Assembly: GCA_015662935.1 (NCBI GenBank)
Contig: DQTF01000151.1
Span: forward strand, 1-5,678
Reading direction: 5' to 3'
Source of the DNA: Crocinitomicaceae bacterium
Lineage (GTDB): Bacteria; Bacteroidota; Bacteroidia; Flavobacteriales_D; Crocinitomicaceae
DNA length: 5,678 bases
In this document: piece by piece, positions 1-4,925 of the stretch
Layout: every line of letters starts with the position of its first letter
Position numbering within the stretch: position 1 is the stretch's first letter
Notes under the pieces: generated by a model
The model's database searches: none
What the model was told of the DNA's origin: nothing
What the model saw: the letters and a program-made list of their open reading frames with translations, nothing else
Program-made: the position numbers and the translations under genes

Positions 1-475
1 AGATGTTACGATCAATGATTTGCGTGGAAATGTTCCAACGAGAATCAATAAGTTGCGCGAAGGAAACTACGATGCTATCTTACTTGCAAAAGCGGGTGTC
101 GACCGGTTGGAACTGGACCTTTCGGAGTTTGTAGAGTTTGTTTTGAATCCTGAAGAATTCATTCCTGCTCCAGCGCAAGGTGTTTTAGGCCTGCAAATAA
201 GAAATGAAGACACAGAATTATTTGAGACCCTTCAAAAAATGAACTTTCCAGAGGTTCAAAAAAGAATTGAATTGGAGAGAAAAGTATTGAATTTACTGGA
301 TGGAGGTTGCCAATTACCTCTCGGAGTTTATTGCACGGAAGACCATCAACTATTTGTTTCATTTGCAGATGGACTGGAAAATGAAGCGATTTCTTTGCAC
401 TACAAAGTGACCGATTTTAATGGAATGGCAGAAAAAGTAATTGCAGATTTACAACAAGAGAACCCAATTGACTAA
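1..475 (+). CDS. hemC: Hydroxymethylbilane synthase (porphobilinogen deaminase), C-terminal half, 5' end outside window
   Basis: This cytoplasmic enzyme joins four porphobilinogen molecules into hydroxymethylbilane, the linear tetrapyrrole used by HemD. The reading frame is open from base 2 to the TAA at 473-475, about 157 residues of a family usually near 300, so the N-terminal catalytic part is missing. The visible sequence begins with the substrate-binding signature LRGNVPTRINKL (from about base 20), whose arginines correspond to those that bind the acidic side chains of the substrate. It continues through YDAILLAKAGVDRL and PAPAQGVLGLQ to LDGGCQLPLGVY. The cysteine in that last motif (codon 308-310) is the expected attachment point of the dipyrromethane cofactor, so this half looks intact. 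A TTG at base 20 is not the start, because conserved sequence continues upstream of it. The gene overlaps hemD by 8 bases if hemD starts at 468, as expected for genes of consecutive steps. The assignment is firm. Confidence 0.96.
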   Translation, partial: DVTINDLRGNVPTRINKLREGNYDAILLAKAGVDRLELDLSEFVEFVLNPEEFIPAPAQGVLGLQIRNEDTELFETLQKMNFPEVQKRIELERKVLNLLDGGCQLPLGVYCTEDHQLFVSFADGLENEAISLHYKVTDFNGMAEKVIADLQQENPID

Positions 476-1121
476 ACGCATCTTCATATCGAAGAATGAA
501 AGTGAGGCTCAAGAGTTAGCAAAGAATTTAGCCAAAAAAAACAAGTTACTAATCGCTCATTCTTTTCTCAGTTTTGAGCAAGAAGAATTTACGATTGAAA
601 AAAACTATGAAGTACTGTTTTTTAGTAGTCCCCGTTCAGTTGTTTTTTATAAAACACGTTATGATATTCCGAAGAGTAAACAAATTGCATGCACAGGGAA
701 TACCACTCGAACACTACTTACATCTTTTGGTTTCAAAGTTGATTTCTGGAGCAATCGCCCGGGCAAAATAAAACAGTTAGCAACTGATTTTAAAGCTTGG
801 TGTGGCAAAAAAACCGTCCTTTTTCCTCTTTCAGATATTTCGAAAAAAACCGTTTCTTCTTTGTTTGAAGAAGACCAAAAAGAGGAGCTTATCGTTTACA
901 AAACAGCGATTAAAGGAAAGAAAATAGAGACGTGCGACACATACGTTTTCACAAGCCCATCCAATGTGAGGGGTTTTTTCTTGGATAATGATTTATCGAA
1001 AGATGCAAAGGTCATTTCTTGGGGAGAATCTACAAGTGAAGAGTTGAGGAAGAATGGGTGTGACAGTTTTGAAGAGTTGAAGAATGCTAGTTTAGAGGAG
1101 GTGATACGTTTGAGTATCTAA
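468..1121 (+). CDS. hemD: Uroporphyrinogen-III synthase, probable TTG start
   Basis: HemD closes hydroxymethylbilane with inversion of ring D to give uroporphyrinogen III. The family is poorly conserved, so the call rests on the two-lobed pattern plus position directly after hemC. From the proposed start the protein has 217 residues. The first lobe carries FFSSPRSVVF (about 51-60) and the GNTTRTLL turn (about 77-84). The second lobe repeats the theme with YVFTSPSNV (about 159-167) and WGESTSEELRKNG near the end. There is no ATG between the upstream in-frame stop (438-440) and the first conserved strand. TTG at 468 gives MTKRIFIS, the usual distance to the first strand, and overlaps the hemC stop (TTGACTAA). 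TTG at 441 would add nine residues and is the alternative. The gene has A-rich runs, including eight A at 534-541, but no frame break. The usual next gene of many Bacteroidota clusters, hemE, does not follow. Confidence 0.9.
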   Translation: MTKRIFISKNESEAQELAKNLAKKNKLLIAHSFLSFEQEEFTIEKNYEVLFFSSPRSVVFYKTRYDIPKSKQIACTGNTTRTLLTSFGFKVDFWSNRPGKIKQLATDFKAWCGKKTVLFPLSDISKKTVSSLFEEDQKEELIVYKTAIKGKKIETCDTYVFTSPSNVRGFFLDNDLSKDAKVISWGESTSEELRKNGCDSFEELKNASLEEVIRLSI

Positions 1122-1140
1122 TGATTGTAATAATTTTTTT

Positions 1141-1163
1141 ATTCTTAATCTTCCATTCTTAAT
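1141..1163. repeat. 9-base direct repeat ATTCTTAAT, two copies with 14-base period
   Basis: ATTCTTAAT occurs at 1141-1149 and again at 1155-1163, separated by five bases, in the gap between hemD and hemW and just upstream of the candidate hemW promoter. A regulator binding site is possible, but in such A/T-rich sequence the repeat could also be chance or a local duplication. Confidence 0.5.
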
Positions 1164-1169
1164 TAACCC

Positions 1170-1177
1170 TACCTTTA
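1170..1177 (+). promoter_or_regulatory. Candidate Bacteroidota -7 promoter element before hemW
   Basis: TACCTTTA at 1170-1177 matches the Bacteroidota -7 consensus TAnnTTTG except for the last base, and sits five bases before the hemW ATG at 1183. The short distance implies a transcript with almost no leader. No clear TTG -33 element lies at the expected distance upstream. It is therefore a weak prediction, supported mainly by its location in the only real gap between hemD and hemW. Confidence 0.4.
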
Positions 1178-1182
1178 CACCA

Positions 1183-2304
1183 ATGCCAGGCATCTACATT
1201 CATATTCCATTTTGCAAGCAAAAGTGCACTTATTGCGACTTTCATTTTAGCACGACTTTTTCTACTTACCGAGGACAGATGATTGATGCCATTCTCCAAG
1301 AAATAAAACTCAGAAAAGGCTATTTAAAAGCACCGATTAGCACCATTTATTTTGGTGGTGGAACACCTAGTTTATTAACTGAAATAGAACTTAATCTCAT
1401 TCTTACAAAAACCAAAGACACCTTTGAAGTCCTTGATGATACTGAGGTAACGCTTGAAGCAAATCCCGATGATATTACCAAAGAGCAGCTTGCTGTTTGG
1501 AAGAAAGCAGGAATTAATCGATTGAGTATAGGTTTGCAATCGTTTAAAGAGTCAGACCTAAAATGGATGAATAGGGCACACACTGTTGAAGAAGCAAATG
1601 AGTGCATTTCTTTGGCACAAGAAGCGGGTTTCCACAACCTCACGGTGGATTTAATTTACGGTTTGCCAGACCTGACTTTAGAAGAGTGGAAAGGTCATAT
1701 TCAACAGTTGATTAACAAAGATGTTCCACACATTTCTGCTTATTGTTTAACGGTAGAAAAGAATACAGCGTTAAGTAATTGGGTCAATAAAGGAAAGATA
1801 AAAATGGCTTCAGAAGATGTGCAATCTGAGCAATTTCTTGCGTTGTTAGAACTTCTTGAAAAGAATGGTTACGAGCAATATGAGATATCTAATTTTTGTA
1901 AGAAAGGGTTGGAATCAAAACATAATTCTAACTATTGGAAAGGGGAACATTATATCGGTATTGGACCTTCCGCACATTCTTTTAATGGAACTACACGCAG
2001 CTGGAATGTTGCGAATAATAGAAAATACATCAAAGCAATAGAGAGTAATCAAGGGCTCTCAGAGAAAGAAGAATTGAGTAAACAAGACCAATTTAACGAG
2101 TTGATTTTAACAGGCCTTCGCACAAAATATGGAGTGAATTTAGCCAACCTTCAAGAAATCCTCCCGTTAAGCAAACAGTTCAATGAAACGTTTGCTGAGT
2201 TTCAAGAAAAAAAATGGGTAAGGGTTAAAGACAACGTTGCTTTATTGACAAAATCAGGGAAATTAATGGCTGATTACATCGCTTCAGAATTGTTTGTTGT
2301 ATGA
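1183..2304 (+). CDS. hemW: Radical SAM family heme chaperone HemW (HemN-like)
   Basis: This is a 373-residue protein of the radical SAM HemN/HemW family, at the usual HemW length. Cys11, Cys15 and Cys18 form the CxxxCxxC site for the 4Fe-4S cluster within HIPFCKQKCTYCDF. GGGTP (58-62) contributes to S-adenosylmethionine binding, and EANPDD (92-97), NRLSIGLQSF (112-121) and DLIYGLP (156-162) are further family blocks. Two things favour HemW over true coproporphyrinogen dehydrogenase HemN. The residue after the third cysteine is Asp-Phe, without HemN's extra cysteine (CxxxCxxCxC), and a HNSNYW motif (247-252) matches the HNxxYW heme-binding motif of HemW. Known HemW proteins bind heme and pass it to apoproteins such as respiratory enzymes. 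The ATG at 1183 places the cluster motif at the normal N-terminal distance. The stop overlaps the next ATG (ATGA), so the VanZ-like gene is probably translationally coupled. Location after hemCD ties it to heme supply. Confidence 0.95.
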   Translation: MPGIYIHIPFCKQKCTYCDFHFSTTFSTYRGQMIDAILQEIKLRKGYLKAPISTIYFGGGTPSLLTEIELNLILTKTKDTFEVLDDTEVTLEANPDDITKEQLAVWKKAGINRLSIGLQSFKESDLKWMNRAHTVEEANECISLAQEAGFHNLTVDLIYGLPDLTLEEWKGHIQQLINKDVPHISAYCLTVEKNTALSNWVNKGKIKMASEDVQSEQFLALLELLEKNGYEQYEISNFCKKGLESKHNSNYWKGEHYIGIGPSAHSFNGTTRSWNVANNRKYIKAIESNQGLSEKEELSKQDQFNELILTGLRTKYGVNLANLQEILPLSKQFNETFAEFQEKKWVRVKDNVALLTKSGKLMADYIASELFVV

Positions 2305-2648
2305 AAACTTTACTAAAACTGTCTTTAGTTATCGTGATAATAGGAATTGCCTATTTGAGTTTAACTCCAACTGAAATAATAACAGTTGGCAATGACAAAA
2401 TCAGTCATTTTATTGCGTATTGTGTTTTAATGACCAATGTTGGCTTATTGACCTATGTAAAGAAAAAACAACTCGTTTTTGGAATTGTTTTTTGCATTCT
2501 ATATGGTGTGCTAATAGAAATCATTCAGCACTTTGTGCCTGGAAGGGTGATGTCGGGCTGGGACATGGTTGCAAATATTGGTGGTGTTTTGTTAGGGGTG
2601 ATAACAACGGCATTTTTATATAAGAGAATACAGTTTTTACTTAAATAA
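2301..2648 (+). CDS. VanZ-like family small membrane protein
   Basis: This 115-residue protein is very hydrophobic, with about four membrane segments (roughly residues 4-22, 36-53, 56-76 and 88-110). It carries the pattern of the VanZ-like family: DKISHFIAY (32-40) after the first helix, then Glu73 and Gln76 in the third, PGR (80-82), and Asp88 with Asn92 and Gly94 at the start of the last. The family is named after VanZ, linked to teicoplanin resistance in enterococci, but most members, including the short Bacteroidota forms, have no established function. Nothing here suggests glycopeptide resistance. It starts within the hemW stop codon, so it is almost certainly co-expressed with hemW. Whether this reflects a link to heme or only operon economy cannot be told from the sequence. 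Confidence 0.88.
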   Translation: MKTLLKLSLVIVIIGIAYLSLTPTEIITVGNDKISHFIAYCVLMTNVGLLTYVKKKQLVFGIVFCILYGVLIEIIQHFVPGRVMSGWDMVANIGGVLLGVITTAFLYKRIQFLLK

Positions 2649-2693
2649 GACCTGTCTTTTCTACAGGAGAAGCATTAAAAAAGGAAACTTTAC

Positions 2694-2701
2694 TATCTTT
2701 A
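2694..2701 (+). promoter_or_regulatory. Candidate -7 promoter element before the secreted-protein gene
   Basis: TATCTTTA at 2694-2701 resembles the Bacteroidota -7 element TAnnTTTG with one mismatch at the last base, and lies 24 bases before the ATG at 2726. No good TTG -33 element is seen. It would drive the small secreted protein and, across an 11-base gap, miaE. Confidence 0.4.
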
Positions 2702-2725
2702 TCAAAAAAGAAGAGATCAATTAAA

Positions 2726-3079
2726 ATGAAGAAAACTACACAACAAATTTTCACGGTACTTATTTTCTGTTTTGGAATAATGACAGTTTCTTATTCTCAA
2801 ATTTCTAAATCAGAAGCAGAAAAATTTATCAGTGATCACCCTGCGAAAGACGTTCAAAGGGTTTCTGTTATTACATTTATGGAGTACAAAAAAAAGACCT
2901 TGGTTAGAAATGGTGATTCCTTTGAAGCAAAGTCAACTGTTTTAACAGCTTTAGAGTCTTCTCTTTTAATTAAAGATGGAACAGGTAAAGAGATGTATAT
3001 TCCTTATTCTCAAATAAGAACTTTAACGTATCAGCCAGAGAGCAGTGCTAAGTACTCTATGATTAGAGTGGATTTGTAA
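2726..3079 (+). CDS. Small secreted protein of unknown function
   Basis: I do not recognise a family for this 117-residue protein. It begins with a clear signal peptide: the basic MKKTTQQ, a hydrophobic core (about residues 8-20) and a likely cleavage near SYSQ (about 22-26). No lipobox cysteine is present at the cleavage region, so export to the periplasm or beyond is more likely than lipoprotein anchoring. The mature part, about 92 residues, is lysine- and serine-rich with no cysteine. It alternates polar and hydrophobic residues as in beta strands, for example RVSVITFMEY (about 45-54), ESSLLIKDG and MYIPYSQIRTLTY (about 90-102). No repeats or catalytic motif stand out. The 77-base upstream gap contains a candidate promoter, and only 11 bases separate its stop from miaE, so the two are probably co-transcribed. 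The coding call is supported by the signal peptide, the intact frame and the tight spacing. The function is unknown. Confidence 0.8.
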   Translation: MKKTTQQIFTVLIFCFGIMTVSYSQISKSEAEKFISDHPAKDVQRVSVITFMEYKKKTLVRNGDSFEAKSTVLTALESSLLIKDGTGKEMYIPYSQIRTLTYQPESSAKYSMIRVDL

Positions 3080-3090
3080 AAAATAAACTT

Positions 3091-3672
3091 ATGCTAGGAC
3101 TCCAACTTCCAACTGACCCTCGATGGGTAAAACTTGTTCAATCCAACATTTCTGAAATTCTCACAGATCATGCTTGGTGTGAGCAAAAAGCCGCCACCAA
3201 CGCTATATCAATTGTCGTTCACAATTCAGAACAAGAAGACCTGGTAACTGATATGCTTTCTTTGGCGAAAGAAGAGTTAGAACATTTTGAAATGGTGCAC
3301 AACATCATTAAAGAAAAAGGCTTTGTTCTTGGAAGAGAAAGAAAAGACAGCTACGTCAACGAGCTAGCTAAATTTATGCAGAAAGGAAGAGGCCGCAAGT
3401 TTTCATTAGTCGATAGACTTCTTTTTTCTGCAATGATAGAAGCAAGAAGTTGCGAACGGTTTAAAGTCTTAGCCGATAACATTGACGACAAAAAATTAGC
3501 AGACTTTTATAGAGAATTAATGATTTCAGAAGCGGGACATTATACTATGTTCTTGAAACATGCCAGAAGAGTTGCTCCAGAAATAGACGTAGATAAACGT
3601 TGGAAAGAATGGTTAGAGTTTGAAGCAATAGTTATTCAGAATTATGGTAAGGATGAGACAGTGCATGGGTAA
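3091..3672 (+). CDS. miaE: tRNA-(ms2io6A)-hydroxylase MiaE
   Basis: MiaE is a cytoplasmic diiron monooxygenase that uses molecular oxygen to hydroxylate the isopentenyl side chain of 2-methylthio-N6-isopentenyladenosine at position 37 of tRNAs reading codons that begin with U. The 193-residue protein matches the family in length and opening (LPTDPRWV, 6-13, then DHAWCEQKAA, 26-35). All expected iron ligands of the four-helix ferritin-like bundle are visible: Glu31, Glu62 and His65 (ExxH), Glu117, and Glu147 with His150 (ExxH in SEAGHY). The ATG at 3091 fits the conserved N terminus. Activity presupposes MiaA and MiaB, which make the substrate and are not in this window. It probably shares a transcript with the secreted protein upstream. 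Its stop lies four bases from the stop of the convergent DUF3109 gene, with only a T-rich repeat between. The identification is firm. Confidence 0.95.
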   Translation: MLGLQLPTDPRWVKLVQSNISEILTDHAWCEQKAATNAISIVVHNSEQEDLVTDMLSLAKEELEHFEMVHNIIKEKGFVLGRERKDSYVNELAKFMQKGRGRKFSLVDRLLFSAMIEARSCERFKVLADNIDDKKLADFYRELMISEAGHYTMFLKHARRVAPEIDVDKRWKEWLEFEAIVIQNYGKDETVHG

Positions 3673-3693
3673 TTTTTCATTTTTCATTTTTCA
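3673..3693. repeat. Threefold tandem 7-base repeat TTTTTCA at the junction of convergent genes
   Basis: Three perfect copies of TTTTTCA occupy 3673-3679, 3680-3686 and 3687-3693, followed by a run of six T. The repeat starts right after the miaE stop and forms the end of the minus-strand DUF3109 gene, whose last residues MKNEK and TGA stop are encoded in it. Because 7 is not a multiple of 3, gain or loss of a unit would shift the frame and alter only the C-terminal tail. No hairpin is present, so it is not a classical terminator. Confidence 0.85.
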
Positions 3694-4264
3694 TTTTTTG
3701 AACTTCTTTAGCAACAACCTCTAATTCTTTAAAGAATTCTTCCCCAAAAGCACGAATCAACGGTTCTTTTAAAAATTTAAAAACAGGGACACCTAGTTTT
3801 TCTCCCAAAGAACAAGCATCAGAGCAAATGCTCCAAACATCATAATTTAAAGCTGTAAAATCATCAAACTGTTTTACTCGAATAGGATATAGGTGGCAAG
3901 AAATAGGCTTTTTAAAATCTGTTTTTCCGTCCAAATAGGCTTGCTCAACAGAACATTTTGTAATTCCTTTATCATCAAAATAAACAAAAGCACATTCTGC
4001 CTCATTGACCAAGGCTGTTACAGGCTCATTGTCTTGATCCATATAGAAAACACCTTGTTCTTCAACAGCTTTTAGACCCTCTTCTCTCATATATGGTTTT
4101 ATTGCCTCCAAAGAATCTTCTAAAACATCAACTTCATCAAGAGTCAAAGGTGCTCCTGCATCTCCTTCAATACAACAGGCTCCTTTGCAAGCGTTTAGAT
4201 CACAGACGAATTTTCGCTCAAATATCTGTGTTGACACAACTTTATCTCCAATTTCTACTAGCAT
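3677..4264 (-). CDS. DUF3109 family cysteine-rich protein, putative metal-binding
   Basis: This 195-residue protein, read on the minus strand from the ATG at 4264-4262 to the TGA at 3679-3677, matches the DUF3109 family common in Bacteroidota. It has nine cysteines: Cys21, Cys26 and the pair Cys30-Cys31 in VCDLNACKGACCIEGDAG, then Cys91, Cys104, Cys123 in the conserved SCHLYPIR block (122-129), and Cys147 and Cys151. The CxxxxCxxxCC opening and later spaced cysteines resemble the YkgJ-type zinc- or iron-chelating domain, so binding of a metal or an iron-sulfur cluster is a reasonable inference, but the family has no demonstrated role that I know of. No signal peptide or membrane segment is seen, so it should be cytoplasmic. 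It is a single gene on its strand, divergent from lemA and convergent with miaE. The last few residues come from a 7-base tandem repeat and may vary between strains. Confidence 0.9.
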   Translation of the reverse strand: MLVEIGDKVVSTQIFERKFVCDLNACKGACCIEGDAGAPLTLDEVDVLEDSLEAIKPYMREEGLKAVEEQGVFYMDQDNEPVTALVNEAECAFVYFDDKGITKCSVEQAYLDGKTDFKKPISCHLYPIRVKQFDDFTALNYDVWSICSDACSLGEKLGVPVFKFLKEPLIRAFGEEFFKELEVVAKEVQKMKNEK

Positions 4265-4369
4265 GCTTTATTTTTTTACAAATGTCCGAAATACTAGGTT
4301 AAAATGCTAATGCAAGTTTTTTAGTAAAAAGTTTCCTCCTTTTTCTTATTTTTATAAAAAACAAAATCA
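4265..4369. promoter_or_regulatory. Divergent promoter region between DUF3109 gene and lemA
   Basis: This A/T-rich gap must hold the start signals for both outward-facing genes. On the plus strand TATTTTTA at 4347-4354 resembles the Bacteroidota -7 element and lies 15 bases before the lemA ATG. On the minus strand GACATTTG (4284-4277 read in reverse complement) matches TAnnTTTG at all but the first position and lies about 12 bases before the DUF3109 ATG. Neither has a convincing TTG -33 partner, so the exact sites are tentative. The existence of divergent promoters is implied by gene orientation. Confidence 0.45.
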
Positions 4370-4924
4370 ATGATTATTTTTCTTGTTATATTAGGACTGG
4401 CCGCAGTAATCGGTTTTTTTCTTTGGAGCATTTACAACCAACTTGTTAGAGCACAGAATGTTGTGGACGAAGCTTTTAGTGGTATAGACGTGCAACTTAA
4501 AAAAAGATTTACTTTGATTCCACAATTAGTGGAGGTAACAAAAGCTTATAGTAAACACGAATCAGACCTTTTGCAACGCATTGTTGAAATGAGAAATGGA
4601 GAAAACCAATCTAATCTCCAAGAAACGGCAAATAGTGATCAAAAAGTAACCAGCACTTTAAATTCATTCAAAATTACGATTGAAGATTATCCCGATTTAA
4701 AAGCAAATACGACCTTCCTTAAATTAATGGACAACCTTTCTTCGGTTGAGAATGATTTAGCAATGGCAAGAAGGTATTACAACGGAGCAACTCGTGATTA
4801 CAATACAAAAATTGAAGTTTTCCCTGCTGTTTTAATTGCAAAAAAATTCGGGTATTCTGAAATCGATTACTACGAAATCAATGAAAATGAAAAGGCGGTT
4901 CCTGAAATAAATCTAAACAACTAA
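4370..4924 (+). CDS. lemA: LemA family membrane-anchored protein
   Basis: LemA proteins have one N-terminal membrane helix followed by a long helical, coiled-coil-like domain. Here the helix spans about residues 2-22, ahead of the typical RAQNVVDEAFSGIDVQLKKR (27-46) and LIPQLVEVTKAY (49-60). The signature second half is also present: YPDLKAN (107-113), Glu127-Asn128 in the VENDLAMARRYYN stretch (126-138), then DYNTKIEVFP. At 184 residues it is of normal length. The family name comes from a Listeria antigen, and the molecular role remains poorly defined. Homologues sit in the envelope and often neighbour genes for other membrane proteins. The ATG at 4370 gives a short N-out type anchor with no preceding charged stretch. 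The next gene begins one base after the stop (TAACATG), so the pair is probably one operon. A possible promoter element lies just upstream. Confidence 0.94.
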   Translation: MIIFLVILGLAAVIGFFLWSIYNQLVRAQNVVDEAFSGIDVQLKKRFTLIPQLVEVTKAYSKHESDLLQRIVEMRNGENQSNLQETANSDQKVTSTLNSFKITIEDYPDLKANTTFLKLMDNLSSVENDLAMARRYYNGATRDYNTKIEVFPAVLIAKKFGYSEIDYYEINENEKAVPEINLNN

Positions 4925-4925
4925 C

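Noticed and set aside
441..467. Upstream TTG start for hemD at 441
   Set aside because: It would add nine residues (QIYNKRTQL region) that lie before the usual first strand, and it gives a longer overlap with hemC. TTG at 468 fits the family better.
1103..1140. Possible terminator after hemD: GATAC/GTATC stem followed by a T run
   Set aside because: The stem has only five pairs, is A/T-rich, lies within the end of the coding region, and the T run starts 15 bases further on.
1347..1643. Minus-strand open frame of 98 codons inside hemW
   Set aside because: Shadow of the strongly supported hemW gene, with no family resemblance.
1183..2304. Oxygen-independent coproporphyrinogen III dehydrogenase (HemN) as the identity of this gene
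   Set aside because: The extra cysteine of the HemN CxxxCxxCxC motif is replaced (CDF), and the HNxxYW motif and 373-residue length point to HemW.
2651..2667. Possible terminator after the VanZ-like gene: CCTGT/ACAGG stem with a 7-base loop
   Set aside because: Only five pairs, and no T run follows. It may form a weak hairpin but does not support a terminator call.
3723..3738. Perfect 16-base palindrome AATTCTTTAAAGAATT
   Set aside because: It lies inside the DUF3109 coding region and is explained by the codons for EFFKEL. There is no sign of an operator in this position.
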